A stretch of DNA of 64,000 nucleotides from DATFVA01 sp963743325 (GCA_963743325.1 CAVUOZ010000010.1:744001-808000); one strand, 5' to 3'; shown: positions 37,704 through 47,745, counted from the first letter of the stretch. Numbers and translations are program-made. Notes: generated from the sequence alone by a model not told the origin.

Positions 37704-38540
37704 ATGATGTCTTATAATTGGAAAAAAGCCGGGAAATATGAGGATATTATCTATGAAAAAATGGATGGAATTGCAAAGGTTACAATAAACCGCCCCGAAG
37801 TGAGGAATGCATTTCGACCCGAAACCGTTATTGAAATGCATGATGCTTTTGCAGATGCCCGTGAAGATCAGAAAATCGGTGTGGTTCTGTTAACAGGGTA
37901 CGGCCCCGCGAAAGACGGGACGTATGCATTCTGTTCAGGAGGCGACCAAAGAATCCGGGGAGATCAGGGATATGTTGGCAAGGATGGCGTTCCCCGGCTG
38001 AATGTGCTGGATCTCCAGAAGCTGATAAGAAGTATGCCGAAACCTGTGATTGCACTTGTTGCAGGTTATGCAATCGGAGGCGGTAATGTTCTACACGTAG
38101 TTTGCGATTTGACGATTGCAGCCGACAATGCAATCTTCGGACAAACCGGTCCGAAGGTTGGGAGCTTTGACGGAGGTTTTGGTTCAAGTTATCTTGCAAG
38201 AATTGTTGGACAAAAGAAAGCCAGAGAAATCTGGTACCTGTGCGATCAATATAATGCGCAGCAAGCATTTGATATGGGATTGGTGAATAAAGTAGTACCG
38301 GTTGAAGAACTTGAAAAAACAGGAGTTGAATGGGCGAACAAAATTCTGGAAAAAAGTCCGCTTGCAATCAGGTTATTAAAATCGGCATTTAATGCCGAAC
38401 TCGACGGACAAGCCGGGATTCAGGAACTCGCGGGTAATGCAACATTGTTATATTATATGAGTGAAGAAGCACAGGAAGGTAAGAAAGCTTATATGGAAAA
38501 AAGAAAACCTGATTTTAATAAATTTCCGAAACTGCCATAA
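37704..38540 (+). CDS. menB: MenB, 1,4-dihydroxy-2-naphthoyl-CoA synthase
   Basis: A 278-residue crotonase-fold enzyme that closes the second ring of the naphthoate. Visible: KVTINRPEVRNAFRPETV, CSGGDQRIRG, VAGYAIGGGNVLHVVCDLTIA, and GQTGPKVGSFDGGFGSSYLAR; the glycine in QTG is the mark of the bicarbonate-dependent type I MenB. Start ATG at 37704 follows GAGG. Preceded by a 109-base gap that holds no clear terminator, so the operon probably continues through it, perhaps with an internal promoter. Confidence 0.96.
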   Translation: MMSYNWKKAGKYEDIIYEKMDGIAKVTINRPEVRNAFRPETVIEMHDAFADAREDQKIGVVLLTGYGPAKDGTYAFCSGGDQRIRGDQGYVGKDGVPRLNVLDLQKLIRSMPKPVIALVAGYAIGGGNVLHVVCDLTIAADNAIFGQTGPKVGSFDGGFGSSYLARIVGQKKAREIWYLCDQYNAQQAFDMGLVNKVVPVEELEKTGVEWANKILEKSPLAIRLLKSAFNAELDGQAGIQELAGNATLLYYMSEEAQEGKKAYMEKRKPDFNKFPKLP

Positions 38541-38551
38541 AAGAAGGATGA

Positions 38552-39448
38552 ATGGAATCACAATCAGACAGACCAACTAAATTAGAAAGCTGGATAATTG
38601 CAAGCAGACCGAAAACTCTTTTTGCGGCAATAGTTCCTGTATTTGTAGGCTCGGGAGTGGCTATTAGCGAAGGCATTTTTATACCGCTCTACTCGCTTGT
38701 TGCCCTGCTCTGCTCTATCCTCATTCAGATTGGAACCAATTACACAAACGATCTTTATGACTACACTAAAGGTGCTGATAATGAGAAACGAAAAGGCCCG
38801 CGGAGAGTCCTTGCAAGCGGTTTAATTTCAGTCAATGAAATGAGGTTCGCTATAGTACTTACATTCCTTATTTCATTTCTCCTTGGTCTTTATCTTGTGC
38901 AGGTTGGCGGATGGATAATACTGGCAGTCGGCGTGTTCTCAATTATAGCCGGTATTGCCTATACTGCAGGTCCCTTCCCTCTTGCTTACAATGGACTGGG
39001 AGATATTTTTGTATTCGGATTTTTTGGAGTTATTGGAACTGTTTTCACTTACTATCTTCATTCACATCATTTTAATTTCGTTTCTCTTCTTGCTTCAGTT
39101 CCGGTGGGTTCTCTAGTTACTAATATTCTCGTGGTTAACAATTACCGTGATATTGAAGAAGACCGTGCGGCCAATAAGAACACTCTTGCCGTTAAAATGG
39201 GAAGAACTTTTACCCGTTATCAGTTCATCTTCCTGATCGTAATCTCATTCCTGACTCCCCTGGCTCTCTTTTTGTTTTTTGATTATAATGCATGGATTTT
39301 CCTCCCTTACTTTACTGTTCCGTTTGCCGCTAAGGCTGTAAAAATGATTACTACTCTTGAAGGAACTGACTTAAATAAAACTCTTGAGCTTACTGCAAGA
39401 TTATCCGCCCTATTCGGTATTCTGTTTTCTGCCGGACTTGCATTGTGA
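38552..39448 (+). CDS. menA: MenA, 1,4-dihydroxy-2-naphthoate polyprenyltransferase
   Basis: A 298-residue UbiA-family membrane prenyltransferase with about eight helices. The first Asp-rich site is in IGTNYTNDLYDYTKGADNEKRKGP and the second in NNYRDIEEDRAANKNT, which bind Mg and the polyprenyl diphosphate. It attaches the isoprenoid tail to DHNA in the inner membrane. Its stop overlaps the GTG start of menC by four bases. Confidence 0.95.
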   Translation: MESQSDRPTKLESWIIASRPKTLFAAIVPVFVGSGVAISEGIFIPLYSLVALLCSILIQIGTNYTNDLYDYTKGADNEKRKGPRRVLASGLISVNEMRFAIVLTFLISFLLGLYLVQVGGWIILAVGVFSIIAGIAYTAGPFPLAYNGLGDIFVFGFFGVIGTVFTYYLHSHHFNFVSLLASVPVGSLVTNILVVNNYRDIEEDRAANKNTLAVKMGRTFTRYQFIFLIVISFLTPLALFLFFDYNAWIFLPYFTVPFAAKAVKMITTLEGTDLNKTLELTARLSALFGILFSAGLAL

Positions 39449-40473
39449 CGAACCTTGAACTGACATATTCACCATATAGCATCAAATTAAACAACCCATT
39501 TAAAACCTCTCTGGGTGAAATCAGAGAAAGAAAAGGGTTTATAATTTCATTAAAGAGTTCATCAACAGCAGAAGGGATTGGGGAAGCTGCCCCCCTGCCT
39601 GAATTTGGATCTGAGAGTTATGAAGATGACGAGAGAGTCTTAGAAGATATTCGGCTTAAGCTTAAGCTGGATTTAAATAACCTGGTTCCTTCAATCGAGG
39701 AAAGTCTTTCCGATTTTAATCATCTTCCTGCATTACGAAGCGGAGTTGAACAGGCAATACTTAATTTAATATGTTTGGAAAGAAAAACTACTCTAAGTGA
39801 ACTATTTAACGTCCCGGTCGCAAGGAATATAAGCGTAAACGGCATTATAGGATTATTGGACAAAGATGAAGCGGTAATTAAAGCTAAGGAATTAAAGGCT
39901 GCGGGATTCCGCACCATAAAAATAAAGGTTGGGAGAAAGAATTTTGAAGATGATTTTGAGATAATCAAAAATATAAGAATTGAAACGGGGAAGAATATTA
40001 ATCTGCGCCTTGATGCTAATGGTAAATGGAATACTAACAAGGCTGCCAGCTATCTGAAGAAATTGGAACAATTTGATATTGAATATATTGAACAGCCTGT
40101 AAATTCAATCAGTAATTTTGCTGAGATTAGTAAAGGAACTGCTATTCCGCTGGCTGCTGATGAATCTCTGCGAAGCTATAAGGATGCTACAAACATTATT
40201 AATAATAACCTCGCTCCTGTATTAATTCTCAAACCAATGATGCTGGGCGGTCTCACTACTGCAATGAAAATAATTAATGAGGCAGAAAAAAAAGATTTAA
40301 AAATTGTAATAACTTCATCATTTGAGACCTCCATAGGGAGGTCTATCGCCGTGTTTACGGCAGGCATACTAAAAAAGCAAACAGCCCACGGACTGGCCGT
40401 TACAGATTACTTTAAAGATACTATAGTAAATGATCCCTTCCCCGTGAACAACGGGATCATAAAGATCGGATGA
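39445..40473 (+). CDS. menC: MenC, o-succinylbenzoate synthase
   Basis: A 342-residue enolase-superfamily enzyme with the KIKV catalytic lysine pair (TIKIKVGRK), metal ligands in LRLDANGKW, EYIEQPV and LAADES, then the later lysine region (LVLKPMMLGG-like ILKPMMLGG). It dehydrates SHCHC to o-succinylbenzoate. The GTG start overlaps the menA stop (39445-39448) and the stop overlaps menE by four, so this is tightly packed. It has the N-terminal capping domain expected. Confidence 0.94.
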   Translation: MTNLELTYSPYSIKLNNPFKTSLGEIRERKGFIISLKSSSTAEGIGEAAPLPEFGSESYEDDERVLEDIRLKLKLDLNNLVPSIEESLSDFNHLPALRSGVEQAILNLICLERKTTLSELFNVPVARNISVNGIIGLLDKDEAVIKAKELKAAGFRTIKIKVGRKNFEDDFEIIKNIRIETGKNINLRLDANGKWNTNKAASYLKKLEQFDIEYIEQPVNSISNFAEISKGTAIPLAADESLRSYKDATNIINNNLAPVLILKPMMLGGLTTAMKIINEAEKKDLKIVITSSFETSIGRSIAVFTAGILKKQTAHGLAVTDYFKDTIVNDPFPVNNGIIKIG

Positions 40474-41930
40474 AAATGACGGTAATTGAAGAAATCCGTA
40501 AAAAAGATTTAATGGCGGAAAACAATCACCCCGCCATTATAACATCTTTGACCACTATTTCTTATAAGGAACTTAAGAATAAAATTCAGGCTACGGCAGC
40601 ATATTTAAATTCACTCGGTGTAAAACAAAATACTAAAGCAGCAATTCTCAGCGGTAATAATCCTGATTGTGTTATATATATTCTGGCTATATGGAGTTTA
40701 AATGCATGTGTCATTCCGCTTAATATTCAATTATCAGACGCAGAGTTAACTGATATTTTGAATTTTTCCGATGCAGAATTTCTTTTTTTGGATAACGATG
40801 TAAAAAGAAACATTCCGCTGAAAATACCACGGGAAGCTTTCATTCAGGCTGCCGGAAAACCAAAATACTTTAGAGGGCCGGGAATGAATCCGGATGGAAT
40901 TTCGCTGATTATGTATACTTCCGGAGTAACCGGAAAGCCAAAGGGTGTAATGCATACACTCAATGATCTGATAAACAGTGCTGATAATAGCCAGTCATTA
41001 TTATCTCAAACTCAAAAAGACAGGTGGCTTGCCAGTCTTCCGTTTTACCATATTGGCGGCCTATCTATTTTAAGCAGGACATTCAGGTTTGGTTCCACAC
41101 TTATTATTCCTGATTCGCTAAAGCACACAGATCTAAGAAACGCATTGGACAATTTTAATCCCACTCTTTCATCAATGGTTTCAACACAATTAAATAGATT
41201 AATTGAAACGAACTGGAAACCGGGAAAGGAATTAAGAAATATTCTCCTTGGCGGAGGATTTGTTGATGAAGAATTGATTAAGGAAGCGGTTTCAGCTGGT
41301 TGTATTATTTCGAATGTTTACGGCTCTACTGAAACCTCAGCATTTGTTACCGCAAACAACCCGGAAATGGTTAAGCTCAAACCCTTATCAGCCGGAAAAG
41401 CGCTCGGAGAAAACAAAATATTTATTGCCGATGAAGAATTAAATCAGGTTGAACCGGGAACACCCGGTGAGATTCTTGTAGAAGGAAATTCTTTATTTCA
41501 TGGGTACTACAAGGATGGAGAATCCACAGGTCAGAAATTAATTGACGGCAAGTATCGCACAGGTGATATAGGATTCATTGATGAAGAGGGAGATCTTTTT
41601 GTTCAGGCCAGAAGAACAGATTTGATTATTACCGGTGGTGAAAATGTTAATGCTCTTGAGGTTGAAAACGTCTTAAATAAAATGTCCGCTATAGGTGATA
41701 GCTGTGTGTTCGCTTTGCCCGATAAAGAATGGGGACAGATAGTTGCTGCAGCTGTGGTTTTGAAAAATAAAATCTCACTTATTGAGATAGCAGAATTTAT
41801 GAAAGGAAAAATTGCCAGTTACAAAATCCCTAAAAGGTTTTTTCCTGTCGATAAGATTCCAAAGTCATCTCTCGAAAAAATAATGAGGGAAAAAGTTAAA
41901 GAGGAAATTGAAATTTTAATAAATCTTTAA
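40470..41930 (+). CDS. menE: MenE, o-succinylbenzoate-CoA ligase
   Basis: A 486-residue AMP-forming ligase. The P-loop MYTSGVTGKPKGVMH, the YGSTET motif, the hinge region TGDIGFIDEEGDLFVQARRTD, and the C-terminal catalytic lysine in IPKSSLEKIMRE are all present. It makes OSB-CoA for MenB. Last gene of the operon; the convergent thioesterase ends 30 bases beyond, with a TAACCT/AGGTTA hairpin (41955-41969) lying at the junction. Confidence 0.94.
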   Translation: MKMTVIEEIRKKDLMAENNHPAIITSLTTISYKELKNKIQATAAYLNSLGVKQNTKAAILSGNNPDCVIYILAIWSLNACVIPLNIQLSDAELTDILNFSDAEFLFLDNDVKRNIPLKIPREAFIQAAGKPKYFRGPGMNPDGISLIMYTSGVTGKPKGVMHTLNDLINSADNSQSLLSQTQKDRWLASLPFYHIGGLSILSRTFRFGSTLIIPDSLKHTDLRNALDNFNPTLSSMVSTQLNRLIETNWKPGKELRNILLGGGFVDEELIKEAVSAGCIISNVYGSTETSAFVTANNPEMVKLKPLSAGKALGENKIFIADEELNQVEPGTPGEILVEGNSLFHGYYKDGESTGQKLIDGKYRTGDIGFIDEEGDLFVQARRTDLIITGGENVNALEVENVLNKMSAIGDSCVFALPDKEWGQIVAAAVVLKNKISLIEIAEFMKGKIASYKIPKRFFPVDKIPKSSLEKIMREKVKEEIEILINL

Positions 41931-41959
41931 GTTTAAGGAATAATATTACTTCGGTAACC

Positions 41960-42371
41960 TCAAAGGTTAACGGAAAGATGTTTGGATAGATTATTTTTCA
42001 CATCGGGATCAATCGGGGTTTTCTTCCATTCCTTCTTATCTACAAATATATGAACAGTTTTTACCTCATTAGTTACCTTATTGCCTTCATTTTTACAGAT
42101 GTACTTAAGCTCAAATGAACTTTCTTTAAGCTGACTTACAGAAACCTCAACTGTAATTATATTTCCCGGCTTTAAAAGGAAGTAAAAATTCGCCTTCGGT
42201 ATGGATTATAGGCACAGCATAGTTTTTATTATTCCAGTAATCGGATTTTAGATTAAATGATCTTATCAAATCTTCATAAGCGGAATGGCAAATTTCGAAT
42301 ATCCTTGCGAAAAATATTATTCCTGCGGGATCACAATCATAAAAGTTTATAGTCTTTTGAAATTTATGCAT
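41960..42371 (-). pseudogene. Hotdog-fold (4HBT) acyl-CoA thioesterase, split by a one-base frameshift; possible DHNA-CoA thioesterase
   Basis: The first 74 codons from ATG 42371 encode a typical 4HBT start: FYDCDPAGIIFFARIFEIC, with the catalytic Asp in DPAGI. That frame stops early at 42147. Removing one base from the A run at 42174-42177 (T4 on the coding strand) restores a frame that reads LPLKPGNIITVEVSV and continues to a TGA at 41960, giving a whole thioesterase of about 136 residues. It is convergent with the men operon, and DHNA-CoA hydrolysis is the step not otherwise covered there, so it is a natural candidate (MenI-like). Whether the break is real or a sequencing error cannot be told. 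The start lies 5 bases after the amidase stop, so the two are probably co-transcribed. Confidence 0.82.
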
Positions 42372-42376
42372 GGTTT

Positions 42377-43138
42377 TCAGATTAGTCTAATATCATTTAA
42401 AAAAGGAAGATTATTTTTAACTTCATCTGCTTTTTCTTTAAGCACTTCAGCCGAAACAATTTTTTCTTCCGAGGGAACAGAAATAATTTCATTGCCCATT
42501 GGATCTATTATGCTGCTGAAACCGGGATATTTCAGCTTCGGATCATCCCCCACCCTGTTTACGCCCAGCACGTAACACTGGTTTTCTATTGCTCTTGCTC
42601 TTAGTAAGGTTCTCCAGTGTTCAATCCTGGTATCAGGCCAGTTGGCAATTACCACGATCATATCGACTTTCTTCTTAGCATACTGTCTGTATAGCTCAGG
42701 AAACCTGAGATCATAGCAAATCGAAAGTCCCGTGCTGAAATCATTGATTTTTGTAATTACTGTGTCCTCACCTTTTGAATAATTCTTATCTTCGGTTGAA
42801 TATGAAAAAGGATGCATCTTCCTGTATGATTTCACAAGCTTGCCTTCGGGACTTATATGCAGGAGTGCATTGAAAAATTTCTTTTCACTCTTTTCAATAA
42901 AACCGGCAAGGATATGCGCAGAATATTTTTGTGCGGTCTCAGAAAAAAAGGAAAAACTCTCACCGGTAAGTTCTTCGGCAAATTCTGACGCTTTCATTGT
43001 AAAACCTGTGAGTGTCATCTCAGGAAATACCAGCAGATCCTGTTTCTCATAATTATGCGATAAAAGCCAGGTTATTTTATCGCTGTTCATCTTTTTGTTT
43101 TCCCATTCGGGACTATATTGTACGAGTCCTACTTTCAT
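42377..43138 (-). CDS. Nitrilase-family amidohydrolase, omega-amidase-like
   Basis: A 253-residue carbon-nitrogen hydrolase with the full catalytic triad: E40 (FPEM), K107 (YRKMHPF) and C141 (ICYDLRFPEL). The MKVGLVQYSPEWENK start at 43138 matches the family; a GTG 15 bases upstream is the alternative. It most resembles the omega-amidase/YafV/Nit2 group, which hydrolyses alpha-keto acid amides formed by transamination. It is followed after 5 bases by the frameshifted thioesterase gene. The substrate is an inference. Confidence 0.88.
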   Translation of the reverse strand: MKVGLVQYSPEWENKKMNSDKITWLLSHNYEKQDLLVFPEMTLTGFTMKASEFAEELTGESFSFFSETAQKYSAHILAGFIEKSEKKFFNALLHISPEGKLVKSYRKMHPFSYSTEDKNYSKGEDTVITKINDFSTGLSICYDLRFPELYRQYAKKKVDMIVVIANWPDTRIEHWRTLLRARAIENQCYVLGVNRVGDDPKLKYPGFSSIIDPMGNEIISVPSEEKIVSAEVLKEKADEVKNNLPFLNDIRLI

Positions 43139-43587
43139 GATTTCCAAGCTCACTTATCTTTTAATTTTTTTTGATTAATTCAACATTTTATTCCATGTTC
43201 AGAATGTAAATTACATTTTCTGTTAATCTAAAAAAAGAGAAAGATATTATAGTAAAAAAAATCTTTATCTATTTAGTCATTCCGAATGTTTTTCTTTAAT
43301 TGTTTAAAGTGCAAGTGTACATATGATTAAGACCCTGATGAGTAGTGAAAAAGTAACTGATATTTTTTCATTTAGCTTTAATGCAGATAATCTGCCATAG
43401 ATAATTCCGATATTTGAACCCGAAAATCCTGCTGAAGTAAACCGTTAAAACGGTTAAGCTGAATAGGTATGCTTTATCAATCGGATAAAACCCATCGAAA
43501 GTAACCCGCTCCACAATGTAATTGCATTGGTATTTTATTATTTTAACACATTAATTTAATAATCAAAAATTCCCTGGTTTATAACTT
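43139..43587. other. 449-base divergent intergenic region with a small palindrome
   Basis: It lies between the amidase (minus) and asd (plus) genes and is A/T-rich, with no coding frame that stands out. AACCGTT (43440-43446) pairs with AACGGTT (43449-43455). No perfect TAnnTTTG element with a fitting partner was found for either gene. Confidence 0.45.
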
Positions 43588-44634
43588 ATGAGTTCTGATA
43601 AAATTCCCGCTGTTGTTCTTGGTGCTACAGGGAGTGTGGGACAAAAATTCATTTCACTGCTGGCTAATCATCCCTGGTTTGATGTAAAAATGGTTGCTGC
43701 CTCAGATAAATCTTCCGGAAAGAAATATAAGGACGCCGTAAACTGGATTCTTAATGATCCCCTTCCTGAAAAAATTGGTGAGCTTGAAGTTCAGAATTGT
43801 GTGCCTGATAAAAATATTCACGTTGCATTTTCCGGACTTGATTCAAGCGTGGCGGGTGAGATTGAAGAGGACTTTGCAAATGCCGGGTATACAGTAGTTT
43901 CAAATTCTAAAAATCACCGGATGGATAAGTTTGTTCCTCTCCTTGTGCCGGAAATAAACCCTGATCATCTTAAATTGATAAAGAAACAGAAGTATAATAA
44001 AGGCTGTATTGTCACAAATCCTAATTGTTCTGCAATCGGTCTCGTGCTGGCACTGAAACCACTTGTTGACAGGTTCGGAGTTGAATCAGTGAATGTGGTT
44101 ACTATGCAGGCGGTTTCGGGGGCCGGATATCCGGGAGTGTCCAGCCTTGATATAATCGATAATGTGATCCCGTTTATCGGCGGCAGTGAAGAAGATAAAA
44201 TTGAAACCGAACCTAATAAAATTTTTGGGACTATCAGTGAAGACGGAATAAAATACCTCGACATAAAAATAAATGCACAATGCAACAGGGTCAGCGTGGT
44301 GGATGGACATACGGAATGTGTCCAGGTAAAATTTAAAAAGAAAACGGGCATTGCAGAAATTTTAGATGCATGGAATTCATTTTCAGGAGATGCACAGGAA
44401 GAGAATCTGCCTTCCGCCCCATTAAAGCTAATTTATTATTTCCACGAAAAAAATTACCCCCAGCCTAAGATTCACAGAAATATCGACAAAGGAATGGCAG
44501 TTTCTATTGGCCGGTTAAGGGAGGATAAATTTTTCGACTACAAATTCGTTATACTCTCTCATAATACTATTCGCGGAGCTGCAGGAGGTGCACTTCTTTG
44601 TGCTGAATTGATGAAGGTTCAGGGCTACATCTGA
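43588..44634 (+). CDS. asd: Aspartate-semialdehyde dehydrogenase (archaeal/fungal type)
   Basis: A 348-residue enzyme that reduces aspartyl phosphate to aspartate semialdehyde for Lys, Thr, Met and peptidoglycan synthesis. N-terminal NADP fold VLGATGSVGQ, catalytic C147 (NPNCSAIG), the VSVVDGHTECV segment with the catalytic His, and AAGGALLCAELM at the end. This is the archaeal/fungal branch of Asd and not the classical bacterial one, which is also seen in Bacteroidota. No other lysine-pathway genes are near it. Confidence 0.93.
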   Translation: MSSDKIPAVVLGATGSVGQKFISLLANHPWFDVKMVAASDKSSGKKYKDAVNWILNDPLPEKIGELEVQNCVPDKNIHVAFSGLDSSVAGEIEEDFANAGYTVVSNSKNHRMDKFVPLLVPEINPDHLKLIKKQKYNKGCIVTNPNCSAIGLVLALKPLVDRFGVESVNVVTMQAVSGAGYPGVSSLDIIDNVIPFIGGSEEDKIETEPNKIFGTISEDGIKYLDIKINAQCNRVSVVDGHTECVQVKFKKKTGIAEILDAWNSFSGDAQEENLPSAPLKLIYYFHEKNYPQPKIHRNIDKGMAVSIGRLREDKFFDYKFVILSHNTIRGAAGGALLCAELMKVQGYI

Positions 44635-44761
44635 AAAACAGCCGAAAAACACGAATTATTTCCCTCACTTCTCAGGATTGAGAAAAATTATTTGTATTTT
44701 TACTATCCAAAAATCGATATAGGTTTGTGCTGTTAAAATTCCCTATAAGGTATTAAAGTAA

Positions 44762-46219
44762 ATGTTAAGAAAAGAGCTCCTGGAAAAAACTTTTAAATTC
44801 GATTTTGATCTTTTCAATAGTCTCCAGGATATGTGTTTTATACTTTCCGAGACCGGTGAAATTCTGGATGTTAATATTTCCGGTGCTATTAAACTCGGTG
44901 TCCCGTTGAACCAGATTGAAGGGAAAAATTTTATAAATGTGATAGAGCCTGAATACATAGAGGATGTTAAGAAAACATTTCAGTATTGTGTAAATCATAA
45001 TAAAAGCGGAAATGTAAATGCCAAATTTATCTCCCCTGAAAAGAACGTTGATGTAAATATTGTTTTCACTCCCAGTCTTCAGGTGGTAGACAAAGAAGAA
45101 AAACTTTACTTCTTTGTTATAGCTCATGATATCACCGCTGAAAAAGAACGTGAAATGGATCTGCTGAGATTTTACAACATAGCAGAAAACACTGTAAATC
45201 CTCTCCAGATTACTGACCTTACCGGTAGAATGATTTACGTTAATCCCGCATTTGTGCAAACCAGCGGATTTTCCAAAGAAGAACTGCTCGGTAAAAATCC
45301 AAGTGTTTTCGGCAGCGGGAAAAACTCAAAGAAATTCTGGAAACATATGTGGGATACTATTAACTCGGGAAGAGTTTGGGTAGGTGAAGCTGAAAACAAA
45401 AGAAAAGACGGCGAACCTTTTTACACTCAGCTTCTTGTTTCCCCTATACTTGATCCGCATGGAAAAATATGGGGATTTTTTGGAATACATCGAGATCTTA
45501 GTGAAAAAAGAATGATGGAAAAACAATTAATCCACACGCAAAAAATGGAAAGCATAGGAACACTTGCAGCTGGCATTGCACACGAAGTAGGCAATCCTCT
45601 CGCTTCAATTTCCGCTCTTGTACAGGTGGTGCTGAGAACTACAAATGATGATTTCGTAAAGGATAAGCTAGGACTGGTAAGAAGCCAGGTCACAAGAATT
45701 TCAAAAATTATCAGGGACCTGGTTGATTTCTCCCGTCCTTCTGATTACGAACTCCAGGTAATGAGCATTAATGAAAGTATTAAAGAAGCTGTGGAAATTG
45801 TAAAAGTAGGTGCCCGAGCTAAAGACGTTGATTTCATGATGGAACTCGAACCTGATATTCCCCTTCTCCCATTAATATCCGATCAGATACAACAGGTTTT
45901 CATAAATATATTGATAAATGCAGTTGATTCGATGACTGAAGATCCCGTGAAAACGAAGAAAAAGCAGATTAGAGTTAACTCGCATCTGGATAGTGATAAA
46001 ATAATGCTGAAATTCACGGATAACGGTCCGGGTATTGAAGAACAGAATTTCTCTAAAATCTTTGAACCTTTCTACACAACTAAAAAACCTGGTAAAGGTA
46101 CGGGGCTCGGACTCTGGGTAAGCTATGGAATTATCAAAAGTTTTCAGGGGAACATAGAAGTGGAGAGTAAACCGGGAGAGTCTACAACATTTAAGATTTC
46201 CCTGCCTCTTAATACTTAA
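44762..46219 (+). CDS. PAS-domain sensor histidine kinase, NtrB-like
   Basis: A 485-residue cytoplasmic kinase with no membrane helix. PAS 1 covers about 15-125 and PAS 2 about 136-250 (ITDLTGRMIYVNPAF, then GIHRDLSEKR). The HisKA box is at about 265-295 with phospho-acceptor H274 (GIAHEVGNP), and the HATPase part follows with FINILINAVDSM, FTDNGPGIEEQ and KGTGLGLWVS. It lies 20 bases before the sigma-54 regulator and is almost certainly its partner. The signal is unknown. TAGGTTTG (44720-44727) upstream is a possible -7 element without a well-placed partner. Confidence 0.92.
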   Translation: MLRKELLEKTFKFDFDLFNSLQDMCFILSETGEILDVNISGAIKLGVPLNQIEGKNFINVIEPEYIEDVKKTFQYCVNHNKSGNVNAKFISPEKNVDVNIVFTPSLQVVDKEEKLYFFVIAHDITAEKEREMDLLRFYNIAENTVNPLQITDLTGRMIYVNPAFVQTSGFSKEELLGKNPSVFGSGKNSKKFWKHMWDTINSGRVWVGEAENKRKDGEPFYTQLLVSPILDPHGKIWGFFGIHRDLSEKRMMEKQLIHTQKMESIGTLAAGIAHEVGNPLASISALVQVVLRTTNDDFVKDKLGLVRSQVTRISKIIRDLVDFSRPSDYELQVMSINESIKEAVEIVKVGARAKDVDFMMELEPDIPLLPLISDQIQQVFINILINAVDSMTEDPVKTKKKQIRVNSHLDSDKIMLKFTDNGPGIEEQNFSKIFEPFYTTKKPGKGTGLGLWVSYGIIKSFQGNIEVESKPGESTTFKISLPLNT

Positions 46220-46239
46220 AAAATAACAGGATTATAAAA

Positions 46240-47595
46240 ATGAATGAAAGAATACTTGTAGTAGATGATGAAGAAATAATAAGAGAATCTCTTTCTTATG
46301 TTTTAAGAAAAGAAGGATATAGTGTTCAGGAAGCTGAGAACGGAAGGGCCGCTTATGAGATGATACTGAAAGAATCATTCGACCTTATTATCACCGATCT
46401 TGAAATGCCTGAGATGAAAGGAATACAACTCCTTGAAGAAATAAAAAAACTTGATATTCATACAGTGGTGGTTGTAGTGACTGCATACGGTTCTCTCGAT
46501 ACAGCTATAGCTGCATTAAGAAGCGGGGCAAGTGATTATATACTTAAACCGGTTGAGTTTGATGAAATGCTCATAAAGATCAGGCGCCTGCTTGAGATGA
46601 AAGATTTGCTTATTGAAAACCGGGTGTTAAGAAAAGAAATTCAGAGAGAATATGACTTTGATAATATAATCGGCAATAGTCATGCAATAAAAAGAGTCTA
46701 TGAAATGATTGATACGGTTGCCGATACCGACAGCACAGTATTGATCACCGGTAAAAGCGGCACCGGAAAGGAGCTTGTTGCAAGGTCGCTTCATTATAAA
46801 AGTAAAAGAAAAAATAAACCATTCATAGCAATAAACTGCGGTGCAATTTCTGAAAACCTGATTGAAAGTGAATTATTTGGACATAAAAAGGGATCATTTA
46901 CCGGAGCTATATCCGATAAAGAAGGACTGATAAAAGCTGCCGAAGGAGGGACTTTATTTCTTGATGAAATAAGTGAATTGCCGATACAGCTGCAGGTAAA
47001 ATTCCTGCGTGCATTGCAGGAAAAAGAATATACGCCAGTTGGAACAACTATTTCTCTTCCTGTAAACGTAAGGTTTATTGCTTCGAGCAACAGGGTCTTA
47101 AAGGAAGAAATAGCCGCAGGAAAGTTCAGGGAAGACCTGTTTTATCGTCTGAACGTAATTGAGATAAATCTTCCGGCACTCAAAGAAAGAGAAGAAGATA
47201 TACCTCTTTTAGCAGATCACTTCCTTGATAAGTACCGCAAAGAAATGAATAAGAACATTAAAGGAATTGACAGCGAAGCTATACGGGCATTGATGAACTA
47301 TGAGTGGAGGGGTGAGATAAGGGAGCTTGAGAATGTGATGGAACGTGCAGTCATTTTCTGTAAAAGTGACTTTATAACTTTAAAGGATCTGCCTGCAGGA
47401 TTTAAGCCGAACGATGCACCGGTTAATCTTTCAGGAAAAATGTCACTGGATGATGCCATAAGACGTTACGAAAAAGATCTTATTATGAAGACTCTTGAAG
47501 AAAACAAATTCAACAAAGAAAAATCCGCGGAAGATCTTCAGGTAGGATTATCAACCTTATACCGGAAGCTGAAAGAACTGGATATTAAAACCTGA
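46240..47595 (+). CDS. NtrC-family sigma-54-dependent response regulator
   Basis: A 451-residue activator: receiver domain 1-120 (D53 phospho-acceptor, DD at 9-10), AAA+ domain about 140-385 with Walker A GKSGTGKE (171-178), the GSFTGA loop (218-223) that contacts sigma-54, and Walker B LFLDE (239-243), and a C-terminal Fis-type helix-turn-helix (from about 415, KSAEDLQVGLSTLYRKL). It activates sigma-54 promoters; the closest candidate is at 47746-47762 just downstream. It is co-transcribed with the kinase upstream. Confidence 0.95.
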   Translation: MNERILVVDDEEIIRESLSYVLRKEGYSVQEAENGRAAYEMILKESFDLIITDLEMPEMKGIQLLEEIKKLDIHTVVVVVTAYGSLDTAIAALRSGASDYILKPVEFDEMLIKIRRLLEMKDLLIENRVLRKEIQREYDFDNIIGNSHAIKRVYEMIDTVADTDSTVLITGKSGTGKELVARSLHYKSKRKNKPFIAINCGAISENLIESELFGHKKGSFTGAISDKEGLIKAAEGGTLFLDEISELPIQLQVKFLRALQEKEYTPVGTTISLPVNVRFIASSNRVLKEEIAAGKFREDLFYRLNVIEINLPALKEREEDIPLLADHFLDKYRKEMNKNIKGIDSEAIRALMNYEWRGEIRELENVMERAVIFCKSDFITLKDLPAGFKPNDAPVNLSGKMSLDDAIRRYEKDLIMKTLEENKFNKEKSAEDLQVGLSTLYRKLKELDIKT

Positions 47596-47745
47596 TAAGG
47601 CTTTCTCATTAGTTGAAAAACGATTTTATTCTTCTTTTATTAACGAGAAATTCGGAAGATTTTCAATCGAGGAATTTCTAATCTCCTTACCAATAAACTG
47701 TTAATAATTATATAATTTATCGGTTTTTCTTAAAAAACGACCATT

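Noticed and set aside
42165..42180. Programmed frameshift in the thioesterase gene
   Set aside because: A minus-one slip is not what restores the frame; a plus-one shift is needed, and the run is not a recognised slippery site for that. A real or technical base insertion is simpler.
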